Shown piece by piece: positions 1-6,602 of a stretch of DNA of 8,425 bases (positions are counted from its first letter, which is position 1; each line of letters begins with the position of its first letter). The stretch is from Chloroflexota bacterium. GTDB taxonomy: Bacteria; Chloroflexota; UBA6077. Where the stretch lies: NCBI GenBank assembly GCA_021806765.1, contig JAJZQR010000233.1:1-8425 (forward strand). Reading direction: 5' to 3'. The notes below the pieces were generated by a model, which was not told the origin of the DNA, made no database searches, and saw only the letters and a program-made list of their open reading frames with translations. The translations under genes were made by a program, and so were the position numbers.

Positions 1-393
1 CTCCAGGGCCGGGAGAAAGCGGATCGACCCCACCTCCAGGCCCGCGTGGCGCTCCAGATCCTGCACCACTGCCTCCAACTCCCGGACCTCGCCGGGTAGC
101 TCCAGTCGGGGAACGACCAGAGCCCGGACCCCGGGCCTCACCATCGCCTTCAGGTCCAGGGTCACCTCCAGGGTGTCCAGGCCGTTGACCCTCACCGCTA
201 CCCGGGCCTTGGCCAGGGCGCCCTCCTTGATCATGCCTTCCACCAGAGCGCGGCCGGCGGCCTTTTCCGGAGGTGCCAGGTCGTCCAACACCAGCACCAG
301 GAGATCGGGCCGGTAGGCCTGGGCCTTCAGCATCGGCTCCCTCTGGTTGCCCAGCAGGTAGAGAAGGGTGCGCAGCGGGTAATCTCTAGCCAT
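1..393 (-). CDS. HpcH/HpaI aldolase / citrate lyase beta subunit (CitE-like) family protein, 5' part
   Basis: The open frame runs from an ATG at 393 down to base 1 without a stop (131 codons), so the C-terminal half lies outside the window; family members are usually about 270-300 residues. The order of motifs matches the family. There is an N-terminal LRTLLYLLGNQREPML stretch (7-22; family form RSLLFVPG-R--ML), then LVLVLDDLAPPEKAAGRALV (32-51; family LVLDLEDAV-P--K--AR), VRVNGLDT (67-74, with the conserved Arg68), ALVVPRLELPGEV (91-103; family LPKVES) and FLPALE at the edge (family ALIET). These enzymes are Mg-dependent TIM barrels that cleave or form C-C bonds of citryl-, malyl- or related acyl-CoA or keto-acid substrates; the substrate here cannot be told. 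Two departures are visible: the usual LEDA acid pair is LDDL (Asp37-Asp38), and the usual Lys after VP is Arg95. No Shine-Dalgarno precedes the ATG. The family is fairly sure, the exact reaction is not. Confidence 0.85.
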   Translation of the reverse strand, partial: MARDYPLRTLLYLLGNQREPMLKAQAYRPDLLVLVLDDLAPPEKAAGRALVEGMIKEGALAKARVAVRVNGLDTLEVTLDLKAMVRPGVRALVVPRLELPGEVRELEAVVQDLERHAGLEVGSIRFLPALE

Positions 394-399
394 GTTTCG

Positions 400-427
400 A
401 TTCTGGCAGGAACGGCGGAACTGTCAA
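400..427 (-). promoter_or_regulatory. Sigma70-type promoter for the CitE-like gene, possibly leaderless
   Basis: On the minus strand a perfect -35 hexamer TTGACA (427-422) is followed after 16 bp by CAGAAT (405-400, four of six matches to TATAAT). Six bases (CGAAAC) then lead to the ATG at 393. A start 7 nt after the -10 box would fall on the A of the ATG. No Shine-Dalgarno is seen before the ATG, which agrees with a leaderless mRNA. Confidence 0.5.
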
Positions 428-468
428 CAGGCCTCCCTGAGGTATTGCCCGGATCGCGAGGTTCCGGT

Positions 469-498
469 TTGGTAAAGTCGGCCCTCATCGCCTATCAT
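469..498 (+). promoter_or_regulatory. Candidate promoter for the histidine kinase gene
   Basis: TTGGTA (469-474, four of six to TTGACA) and TATCAT (493-498, five of six to TATAAT) are separated by 18 bp. Transcription would begin near 505, giving a leader of about 40 nt to the ATG at 546. It lies in the divergent spacer shared with the CitE-like gene. The spacing is slightly long and the -35 box weak, so this is only a candidate. Confidence 0.35.
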
Positions 499-545
499 AT
501 GGTCGCCGAAGTGGAGTGCTCCGCGATGGAGGCCCTGTCGAACCG

Positions 546-2273
546 ATGATAGACCGGCTGCTGCTGATCCTGCGCTGGGTTGCGCTGGCCATCGCACTGC
601 TGCTCAACCTGTGGGCCGAGGCGCCTGCCGGCTTCACCCACGAGCCGGAAACGGCGATCTTCGCCCTGGCGCTCTACAACGCCTTTGTCTCCCTGGCGCA
701 GCTTCGGTGGGACTGGCTGACTCCTCGCAGGCTGCTGATCGCCGATACCCTGGTCTTCACCCTCGGAGTAGCCGCCGCCGGAGGCTGGCACAGCAGCCTG
801 TACATGCTGTACTTCCTGATCGTCCTGGCTTCGGCTCTTCGATTGGAGCCGGTGGCCAGCCTGGGATATACAACCCTGGCCAGTCTCCTCTACGTGGCAG
901 CCTGCATCTTCCTGCCCAATTGGGATTGGGAGTTGACGGCTGTGGAGGTGCTGATCGGCCGGACGACCGTCCTGCTGTTCACGGGGTTGCTGTTCACCGC
1001 TCTCGCCCAACAGATGGAGATGGAGCGGCGGTTGCGCCAGGGCGAGCAGGAGATCAACTCCCGGCTTACCCTGCTGAACGATTTGATGAGCCTGGAGTTG
1101 GGCTCCAAGTTGGACGTGGGCAAGACCCTGAATGTCATCGCCAGTCTCGCTCGCAGGGCCGTTGGCGCCGAATTCAGCGCCGTCTGTCTCTTTCCCAGCC
1201 GCGACCACCAGGGCTACCGCTTTGCCTTCGATGGAGTTCCCTCCGCCCAGCAGGGCAGTCTCTTTCGAGAGGCGAACCTGGATCCCATCGGCGAGGTGGT
1301 GGCGAGAACGGGGCAGCCCCTGCTGATCGCCGACATGTCCCGGGAGCCCGCCGAGGTCCAGGCCATCTCCAGCTTCTACAAATGCCGTTCCCTGGTGTGC
1401 GTGCCCATCAAGCTGGAGGATTCGGTGATAGGCGTCCTCTACAACGGAATGAAGTCGCCCAGCAGGATCCAGCAGACCGACGTGGATCTGCTGATGGCCA
1501 TGGGGCGCCATACCGCCCTGGCCATCGGCAATGCCGAGATGTACGACCGGGAGCGGAGCAACGTGGTGCGGCTGGAGAAGCTGGAGCAGATGAAGAGCGA
1601 CTTCCTTTCCACCGTTTCCCACCAGTTGCGCACCCCCATCACCTCCATCGCCACCGCCGGCGATCTCCTGAGAGCCTCCAGCGAGAATCTGAGCCAGGAC
1701 CAGAGAAGGCTGGTTCAGAACATCGCCAGGAACAGCGTCCGGCTGGACAACCTGGTGACGGACCTGCTCCAGATGGCGCGGCTGAAGGACGGGCGTGTCC
1801 AGCTGTCGCTCCAGCCCTTTTCGCCGTTGACCCTGGTGAACGAGGCCGTGGCCGGCGTGAAGCTGCTGGTGGAGGCCCGAGAGCAGACCATCCTGGTGCA
1901 GGTGGACCCTGCTCTGCCGAAGCTGGAGGTGGACCGCAAGAGGGTGGAGCACGTGCTGGTCAACCTTCTCTCCAACGCCTCCAAGTTCATTCGGCCAGGG
2001 GGTATCATAGTGGTGGAGACCAGGGAACTCGACGGGTGGATAGAGTTCTCCGTTCGGGATAACGGTCCCGGGATGGAGAAGGATGTCCTGGAGAGGGCCT
2101 TCGAGCCCTTCTTTAGCGCCGACGGGGCTGAGGGGAAGGGAGGCACGGGGCTGGGGTTGGCCATCGCCAGGGGGTTGGTCGAGTTGCACGGCGGGGAGAT
2201 CTCGATCGAGAGCGCGCTTGGCGCCGGCACCACCGTCCGCTTCACCCTGCCCCTGACGAGTGATGAGTGCTGA
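546..2273 (+). CDS. Membrane sensor histidine kinase (about 6 TM, GAF, HisKA, HATPase_c)
   Basis: This 575-residue sensor kinase autophosphorylates on a histidine and should hand the phosphate to the adjacent response regulator. The N-terminus has about six hydrophobic segments (roughly 4-23, 36-53, 62-79, 83-99, 103-123, 133-154) with very short loops, a layout like PilS-type 6TM sensor modules. A charged linker leads to a GAF domain (about 176-334), then the HisKA H-box SHQLRTP with His359, the N-box LVNLLSNASKF (Asn477), DNGPG (505-509), the F-box FEPFF (519-523) and the G2 box GGTGLGLA (532-539). All catalytic boxes look intact. I prefer the ATG at 546, preceded by GGAGG (528-532, long 13-nt spacing); an in-frame GTG at 516 would add ten non-hydrophobic residues and has no clear ribosome site. 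The last residues (SDEC) and the TGA stop come partly from a 7-bp repeat array. The GAF domain carries a Cys280-x4-Cys285 pair. The ligand is unknown. Confidence 0.93.
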   Translation: MIDRLLLILRWVALAIALLLNLWAEAPAGFTHEPETAIFALALYNAFVSLAQLRWDWLTPRRLLIADTLVFTLGVAAAGGWHSSLYMLYFLIVLASALRLEPVASLGYTTLASLLYVAACIFLPNWDWELTAVEVLIGRTTVLLFTGLLFTALAQQMEMERRLRQGEQEINSRLTLLNDLMSLELGSKLDVGKTLNVIASLARRAVGAEFSAVCLFPSRDHQGYRFAFDGVPSAQQGSLFREANLDPIGEVVARTGQPLLIADMSREPAEVQAISSFYKCRSLVCVPIKLEDSVIGVLYNGMKSPSRIQQTDVDLLMAMGRHTALAIGNAEMYDRERSNVVRLEKLEQMKSDFLSTVSHQLRTPITSIATAGDLLRASSENLSQDQRRLVQNIARNSVRLDNLVTDLLQMARLKDGRVQLSLQPFSPLTLVNEAVAGVKLLVEAREQTILVQVDPALPKLEVDRKRVEHVLVNLLSNASKFIRPGGIIVVETRELDGWIEFSVRDNGPGMEKDVLERAFEPFFSADGAEGKGGTGLGLAIARGLVELHGGEISIESALGAGTTVRFTLPLTSDEC

Positions 2274-2320
2274 GTGCTGAGTGCTGGGTTCTGGGTTCTG
2301 AGTTCTGGGTGCTGAGTCCT
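2265..2320. repeat. Heptanucleotide tandem repeat array (8 copies)
   Basis: Eight successive 7-bp units run without interruption: GAGTGCT three times, GGGTTCT twice, then GAGTTCT, GGGTGCT and GAGTCCT (consensus GRGTKCT). The array starts inside the last codons of the kinase gene; its second unit contributes most of the TGA stop (2271-2273). Similar short heptamer arrays (STRR type) are described in filamentous cyanobacteria and, from memory, occur in spacers of other bacteria. Peptides translated from it on either strand are artefacts. Confidence 0.85.
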
Positions 2321-2360
2321 GCGGTTTGGGGTGTCCACAAAGTCGCTCTTATCGCCCTCA

Positions 2361-2387
2361 CCCTGACCCTCTCCCAGAGGGAGAGGG
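2361..2387. repeat. Palindromic intergenic element with perfect 9-bp hairpin
   Basis: CCCTGA (2361-2366) leads into CCCTCTCCC (2367-2375), loop AGA (2376-2378) and the exact complement GGGAGAGGG (2379-2387). Upstream bases CCCTCA (2355-2360... read with the CCCTGA unit) give a CCCTNA-like run. The look is that of a dispersed REP-like spacer repeat. It is not a canonical terminator: no T-run follows. It ends three bases before the GGAAGG ribosome site (2390-2395) of the response regulator, so a folded RNA could limit ribosome access there. Confidence 0.6.
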
Positions 2388-2402
2388 AAGGAAGGTACTC
2401 CG

Positions 2403-3101
2403 TTGAAACTATTGATTGCCGACGACGAGCCCGACGTGGTCGAGGTCGTCGCTATGACCTTCAAGATGCACTGGCCCGACAGCACCATCTACACTGCCTC
2501 TAACGGCGAGGAGGCGCTGGCATCCTTCTTCGATCACCAGCCCGGCCTCATCATCCTCGACCTGTCGATGCCGCTGCTGGGTGGGTTGGAGGTCTGCCGC
2601 CGCATCCGGCGGGTCTCCAACGTGCCCATCATCATGCTCACCGTCAAGGACGAGGAGATCGACAAGGTGCGGGGGCTGGAGGCCGGAGCGGACGACTACG
2701 TGACCAAGCCCTTCGGCCACCTGGAGCTGATAGCCCGAGCCCGGGCGGTGTTGCGCCGCAGTTCCACCTCCGCAGTGCCCGAGAGCGCCGGCAGTTTCGA
2801 CGATGGCTACCTCTCGATCGACTTCTCCCGCTCCGAGGTTCGGGTCCGGGGCGACAGGGTGCTGCTTACCCCTACCGAGTACCAGCTCCTGACCTTGCTG
2901 GTGCGGAACCCGGGCCAGCTGCTCTCCCACACCCTTATCCTGTCTCGGGTGTGGGGCCCGGACTGCGTCGAGGACCGGGACTACCTGAAGGCCTACGTCA
3001 AGCGGCTGCGGCAGAAGCTGGAGCCTGATCCCCGGAACCCCTCCTACATCCTCACCGAGCGGGGCTTCGGCTACCGATTCGTGGCCAGTCAGCCCATGTA
3101 G
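2403..3101 (+). CDS. OmpR/PhoB-family response regulator
   Basis: A 232-residue transcription regulator made of a receiver domain and a winged-helix DNA-binding domain. In the receiver (1-120) the acidic pair Asp7-Asp8 follows the first strand (KLLIADDEPD), the phosphoacceptor is Asp53 in LDLSMP, and the switch residues Thr80 and Lys102 (TKPFG) are present. The effector domain (about 131-229) has the typical LLTPTEYQLLTLLVRNPGQ region, the recognition helix around YLKAYVKRLRQKLE (194-207) and the wing ending ILTERGFGYRF. The start is a TTG, supported by GGAAGG seven bases upstream and by the first beta strand beginning immediately. It follows the kinase by 129 bp on the same strand, so the two should form a cognate pair, although the repeats between them would break translational coupling. 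Its target genes are unknown; the Usp-ATPase-FtsH genes just downstream are candidates. Confidence 0.95.
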   Translation: MKLLIADDEPDVVEVVAMTFKMHWPDSTIYTASNGEEALASFFDHQPGLIILDLSMPLLGGLEVCRRIRRVSNVPIIMLTVKDEEIDKVRGLEAGADDYVTKPFGHLELIARARAVLRRSSTSAVPESAGSFDDGYLSIDFSRSEVRVRGDRVLLTPTEYQLLTLLVRNPGQLLSHTLILSRVWGPDCVEDRDYLKAYVKRLRQKLEPDPRNPSYILTERGFGYRFVASQPM

Positions 3102-3190
3102 CCTCACCCTTCCATCGTCAGCACCATTCCCCCACCTGGCACCCCCCGTTCCCCCTCCTTTCACCCCACTTTTCCCCTGGTTTTCACCTT
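3102..3190 (+). terminator. C-rich, G-poor stretch, candidate Rho-dependent termination (rut-like) region
   Basis: Directly after the response regulator stop, this 89-base stretch has by my count 47 C and 7 G, in strong contrast to the G-rich coding sequence around it. No stable hairpin with a T-run is seen here. Unstructured C-over-G RNA is what Rho loads on, so this is a plausible 3' end for the two-component transcript. The call rests on composition only. Confidence 0.35.
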
Positions 3191-3234
3191 GCCGTCCTAA
3201 TCTCTCCTTGGGAGTGAGGCCGTCCGCCCTTTGT

Positions 3235-3280
3235 CGACCGCCTTTCGCGGTTGGGCCCCAACCCGGGGGCCGATAGCCCC
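3235..3280 (+). promoter_or_regulatory. Hairpin-rich leader upstream of the usp gene
   Basis: Three potential RNA stems lie just before the Usp ribosome site. Stem A pairs 3235-3241 with 3247-3253 (7 pairs, one G-U, loop CTTTC). Stem B pairs GGCCCC 3254-3259 with GGGGCC 3266-3271. Stem C pairs GGGGC 3266-3270 with GCCCC 3276-3280. B and C use the same G-run and exclude each other. No known riboswitch class is recognised and no convincing promoter was found between 3102 and 3235. Confidence 0.25.
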
Positions 3281-3300
3281 TCCCCTTGAGGAAGGCAAGG

Positions 3301-3756
3301 ATGCAGCAGCAACCTCGCTCGAAGGCACTTCCCCATTACGAGCGGATCCTGTACGCCACCGATGGGTCCTCGCCTGCTCAGGAGGCCGGGAGACATGCCG
3401 TCTTCCTCGCCCAGCGTTCCCAGGCCCAGTTGATCGTCCTCTACGTCGTTCCCAATTCCCTCACCCGACGGCTCAGTTTCTTGCTGCGTCGCACTATGGG
3501 TGAAGAAAGGAGGATGGCCAGGCAGGCAGTCGACGAGATCGTGGGGCTGGCGACGGCGGTAGGGGTTCAGACCCTGCCGGCCATCGAGACCGGCCATCGC
3601 AACGACGTTATCGACCGCGTTGCGACCAGGTACGACGTCGACCTGATCGTGATGAGTTCCTCCGGAGGTGAGGACCTCCAACGGATCTTCGGGTCCGCTC
3701 CCTCGGGGATCGCACCTCTCTGGGCGCGGAGGCCCGTGTGCGTGATTATGTGCTAG
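3301..3756 (+). CDS. Universal stress protein (UspA) family protein
   Basis: A 151-residue single-domain protein, the usual Usp length, cytoplasmic, with no membrane segment or signal. It opens with the family's first strand and Asp (RILYATDGS, 15-23), then an alpha helix, LIVLYVVPNS (44-53) and VDLIVMSS (113-120), and ends with RRPVCVIM (143-150), which matches the family's closing RRAPCPVLVV strand. The nucleotide-binding signature G-2x-G-9x-G(S/T) is degenerate: the first Gly is Ser119 and the spacing to the final GlySer (131-132) is one residue short, so ATP binding may be altered. I chose the ATG at 3301 because GAGGAAGG lies five bases before it; an in-frame TTG at 3286 would place the start inside that site. 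The gene is translationally coupled to the calcium ATPase downstream. Usp proteins modulate stress survival; a partner role with the ATPase is inference. Confidence 0.88.
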   Translation: MQQQPRSKALPHYERILYATDGSSPAQEAGRHAVFLAQRSQAQLIVLYVVPNSLTRRLSFLLRRTMGEERRMARQAVDEIVGLATAVGVQTLPAIETGHRNDVIDRVATRYDVDLIVMSSSGGEDLQRIFGSAPSGIAPLWARRPVCVIMC

Positions 3757-3766
3757 GAGGTAGTAG

Positions 3767-6547
3767 ATGAGCCTGGCCGTCCACAGCCGGGAACTGGCCG
3801 AGGTCCTGAGCGGGTTGGGGACCGACGTTGGCACCGGACTATCGAGCGTGGAAGCTCGAGAGCGCCTCGAGCGCTACGGGCCCAACGAGCTTCGGGAGAA
3901 GCCTCGACCCACCCTGTTGCAGATGTTGCTGGCCCAGTTCAACAATTTCCTGGTCATCCTTCTCATCGTCGCCAGCGTGATCTCGGCCGTACTGGGTGAA
4001 CTGACCGACGCGGCGATGATCATGGCCATCGTCGTCCTCAACTCCGTCATGGGAGTGATCCAGGAGTCCAAGGCGGAGCAGGCGATGGCGGCGCTGAAGA
4101 AGATGGCGGCGCCCAACGCCAGGGTCATAAGGGATGGGTCTATCCAGGACGTGCCCAGCCGGGAGTTGGTTCCCGGCGACGTGGTGCTGCTGGAGGCCGG
4201 CAACTACGTCCCGGCCGACCTGCGGCTGGCCGAGGCCGTGAACCTCAAGGTGGAGGAGGCGGCCCTGACCGGCGAGTCCGTTCCTGTGGAGAAGAGGTGC
4301 GGCATCGCCCTGGCCGAGGATATCCCCATCGGCGATCGGGTCAACAGCGCCTTCATGAGCACCGTTGTCTCATACGGTCGGGGCAAAGGGGTGGTCACCG
4401 GCACCGGCATGGATACCCAGATCGGCCACATCGCCGAGATGATCCAGTCCTTCGAGGACGAGGCGACCCCCCTGCAGAAGAAGCTGGAGCAGTTGGGGAA
4501 AACCCTCGCCATCGCCGCCCTGGCGGTCTGCGCCATCGTCTTTGGCATCGGCCTCTTGCGGGGCGAGGACATCCTCTACATGTTCATGGTCGCCGTCAGC
4601 CTCGCTATCGCTGCCGTCCCCGAGGGGCTTCCGGCCATCGTCACCATCTGCCTGGCGCTGGGCATGCAGCGAATGATCCGCCGCCATGCCCTGATCCGCA
4701 AGTTGCCCGCCGTGGAAACCCTCGGTAGCTGCACCGCCATCTGCTCCGACAAGACGGGTACCCTGACCCAGAACGAGATGACCGTAGTTAGAATCTACAC
4801 CCACCATCGCTGGGTAGAGGTGGATGGAAAGGGATACCAGCCCGCCGGCCGCTTCCTGCGGGATGGACAGCCGCTGGACGCGACCGCCGACGGCACCCTC
4901 AGCTTCCTGCTATCGGGATCGACCCTCTGCAACGATGCCCAATTGGAGCGGACTAAGAACGGCAGCGACGGCGTCGAACAGGTTTCCTCTAAGGAAGGGC
5001 AGGAGTGGAGGCTGGTGGGAGATCCCACGGAGGGGGCGCTGGTGGTGGCCGCAGCCAAGGCGGGCCTCTGGAAGGGGCAGGTAGAGAAGAGTCAGCCGCG
5101 AGTGGCCGAGATTCCCTTCGACTCCGACCGCAAGCGGATGACCACCATCCACGTCAACCCCGATGGCCCCGGCCACACGGCTTTCGTCAAGGGAGCGCCC
5201 GACATCGTCCTGAGCCTTTGCGTCGGGACCCTGCGAGACGGCCAGGCGCAGCCACTGGACGAGCAGGGCCGGCGGGATATTCTGGCGGCCAACGAGACCA
5301 TGTCCAACCAGGCGCTGCGGGTCCTGGCCGTGGCCTACAAGCCGCTGGAGGCAGTACCTCAGCATCCCACGCCGGAGGAACTGGAGAAGGATCTGGTCTT
5401 CGTGGGGCTGCTGGGGATGATCGACCCGGCGCGCCCCGAGGTGAAGGATGCCGTCGCCGTTTGCCGGCGCGCCGGCATCAAACCTGTGATGATCACGGGG
5501 GACTACCGGAACACCGCCGTCGCCATCGCCGACGAGCTGGGCATCCTGGCCGATGGCAAGGCTCGGGTGCTCACGGGGGCGGATCTGGACCGCATCCCGA
5601 ACGAGGAGTTCCTCGACCTTGTCGAGGAGATAGACGTCTACGCCCGTGTCTCCCCGGCCCACAAGGTCAAGATTGTGGAAGCCCTGAAGGCCAGAGGCCA
5701 CGTGGTCTCTATGACCGGCGATGGTGTCAACGATGCCCCCGCCCTGAAGCGAGCCAACATCGGGGTGGCCATGGGAATCACCGGCACCGACGTCTCCAAG
5801 GAGACGGCAGCCATGGTGCTGACCGACGACAACTTCGCCAGCATCGTGTCGGCGGTGGAGGAGGGCAGGGTTATCTACAGCAACATCAGGAAGTTCGTCT
5901 TCTTCCTGCTCTCCTGCAACGTGGGCGAGATCCTCATCGTCTTCCTGGCGATGCTGGTGGGGCTCCCTGTGCCCCTCCAGCCGGTGCAGCTGTTGTGGCT
6001 CAACCTGCTGACCGACGGTCTACCCGCCCTGGCTCTCGGCATGGAGAAGGGAGAGCCGGACATCATGGACCGCTCACCACGACCCAGCGGCGAGTCGATC
6101 CTGAACAAGGAGATGCAGATCGGGATCGTGGTGCAAAGCCTGGCCATGACGGCGGCGACCCTGGGGGCCATGCTGATCTCCCTGGCCCGCAACCCGGAGA
6201 ACATCGTCCTGGCCCAGACTATGGCCTTCACCACCCTGGTGGGATCGGAGTTGGTGCGAGCCTACTCGGCCCGGTCGGAGCGGCACTCGGTGTTCGCTCA
6301 GGGGCTGTTCTCCAACAAGTACATGGTAGGTGCGACCTTCGTGTCGGCGCTGCTGCTGGTGGGGCCACTGTACATCCCTGGCCTGCAGGGGCTGTTCGAG
6401 GTGGTGTCGCCTTCCACCTCCGACTGGCTGGTGGCCCTGCCCCTGATCTTCGTCCCCTTCACGGTGGCGGAGATTGCCAAAGCGGTGCTGCGGCGGGTTG
6501 CCTCCGGACAGCGCGATGCAGCCGTCAAGAGGGCTGCCACGGCTTAG
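3767..6547 (+). CDS. SERCA-like P2A-type calcium-transporting ATPase (PacL-like)
   Basis: A 926-residue P-type ATPase that should export Ca2+ across the cytoplasmic membrane using ATP. In order: N-terminal cation-ATPase domain (about 5-50), M1 and M2 (about 59-98), actuator with TGES (168-171), M3-M4 with PEGLP (285-289), phosphorylation motif SDKTGTLT (Asp328), nucleotide domain with FDSDRKRM (451-458) and KGAPD (475-479), TGD (577-579), [11 protein letters not shown] (651-661), and six C-terminal helices. The residues matching the SERCA calcium sites are all present: Glu286 in M4, Asn718 and Glu721 in M5, Asn746, Thr749 and Asp750 in M6, and Glu828 in M8 (in [15 protein letters not shown]). 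That points to Ca2+ rather than K+, heavy metals or H+. AGGAGG at 3755-3760 overlaps the upstream usp stop and is six bases from this ATG, so the two genes form one operon. Length and motifs show an intact gene. Mn2+ or other divalent transport cannot be fully excluded. Confidence 0.94.
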   Translation: MSLAVHSRELAEVLSGLGTDVGTGLSSVEARERLERYGPNELREKPRPTLLQMLLAQFNNFLVILLIVASVISAVLGELTDAAMIMAIVVLNSVMGVIQESKAEQAMAALKKMAAPNARVIRDGSIQDVPSRELVPGDVVLLEAGNYVPADLRLAEAVNLKVEEAALTGESVPVEKRCGIALAEDIPIGDRVNSAFMSTVVSYGRGKGVVTGTGMDTQIGHIAEMIQSFEDEATPLQKKLEQLGKTLAIAALAVCAIVFGIGLLRGEDILYMFMVAVSLAIAAVPEGLPAIVTICLALGMQRMIRRHALIRKLPAVETLGSCTAICSDKTGTLTQNEMTVVRIYTHHRWVEVDGKGYQPAGRFLRDGQPLDATADGTLSFLLSGSTLCNDAQLERTKNGSDGVEQVSSKEGQEWRLVGDPTEGALVVAAAKAGLWKGQVEKSQPRVAEIPFDSDRKRMTTIHVNPDGPGHTAFVKGAPDIVLSLCVGTLRDGQAQPLDEQGRRDILAANETMSNQALRVLAVAYKPLEAVPQHPTPEELEKDLVFVGLLGMIDPARPEVKDAVAVCRRAGIKPVMITGDYRNTAVAIADELGILADGKARVLTGADLDRIPNEEFLDLVEEIDVYARVSPAHKVKIVEALKARGHVVSMTGDGVNDAPALKRANIGVAMGITGTDVSKETAAMVLTDDNFASIVSAVEEGRVIYSNIRKFVFFLLSCNVGEILIVFLAMLVGLPVPLQPVQLLWLNLLTDGLPALALGMEKGEPDIMDRSPRPSGESILNKEMQIGIVVQSLAMTAATLGAMLISLARNPENIVLAQTMAFTTLVGSELVRAYSARSERHSVFAQGLFSNKYMVGATFVSALLLVGPLYIPGLQGLFEVVSPSTSDWLVALPLIFVPFTVAEIAKAVLRRVASGQRDAAVKRAATA

Positions 6548-6551
6548 GAGC

Positions 6552-6589
6552 TTTTCTCCCCCTTCCCCTACCGGGGAAGGGGGAGAAGA
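6552..6589. repeat. Perfect 15-bp inverted repeat between the ATPase gene and ftsH
   Basis: Bases 6554-6568 and 6573-6587 are exact reverse complements around a TACC loop; one wobble and one further pair extend the stem to 6552/6589. It begins seven bases after the ATPase stop. There is no T-run after it (the next bases are CGAGGTATAT), so it is not a typical intrinsic terminator on this strand; on the other strand the stem is followed by a short run (AAAAG read as CTTTT). It may instead be a REP-like repeat, a 3' stabiliser or a processing site. The ftsH ribosome site GAGG (6592-6595) follows closely. Confidence 0.7.
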
Positions 6590-6602
6590 TCGAGGTATAT
6601 GG

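Noticed and set aside
516..545. GTG start for the kinase, adding ten residues.
   Set aside because: No Shine-Dalgarno before it and the added residues are not part of the first membrane helix; kept only as the alternative start.
611..2062. 483-codon plus-strand frame inside the histidine kinase.
   Set aside because: Alternate-frame shadow with Arg/Gly/Pro-rich low-complexity translation; the kinase frame carries all conserved boxes.
495..2189. 564-codon minus-strand open frame opposite the histidine kinase.
   Set aside because: The protein has no recognisable domain, is rich in Gln, His, Gly and Pro, and mirrors a kinase with intact motifs; long antisense frames are expected in GC-rich codon usage.
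2265..2320. CRISPR-like array.
   Set aside because: Units are 7 bp with no spacers, so this is a simple tandem repeat.
1715..2488. 257-codon minus-strand frame across the repeat spacer.
   Set aside because: Part of its translation (RRTQHPELRTQNPALSTQ) is only the 7-bp repeat array read as protein; the rest is antisense to kinase and regulator.
2267..2503. 78-codon plus-strand frame starting in the heptamer array.
   Set aside because: Built from repeat and palindrome sequence, then runs out of frame into the regulator gene; no gene-like start or domain.
3191..3225. Direct repeat GCCGTCC at 3191-3197 and 3219-3225 as a response regulator operator.
   Set aside because: Only 7 bp, 28 bp apart, not the 11-bp phasing usual for OmpR/PhoB sites; chance is likely in GC-rich DNA.
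3184..3834. 216-codon minus-strand frame opposite the usp gene.
   Set aside because: Antisense shadow; the plus strand encodes a clear Usp protein with a ribosome site.
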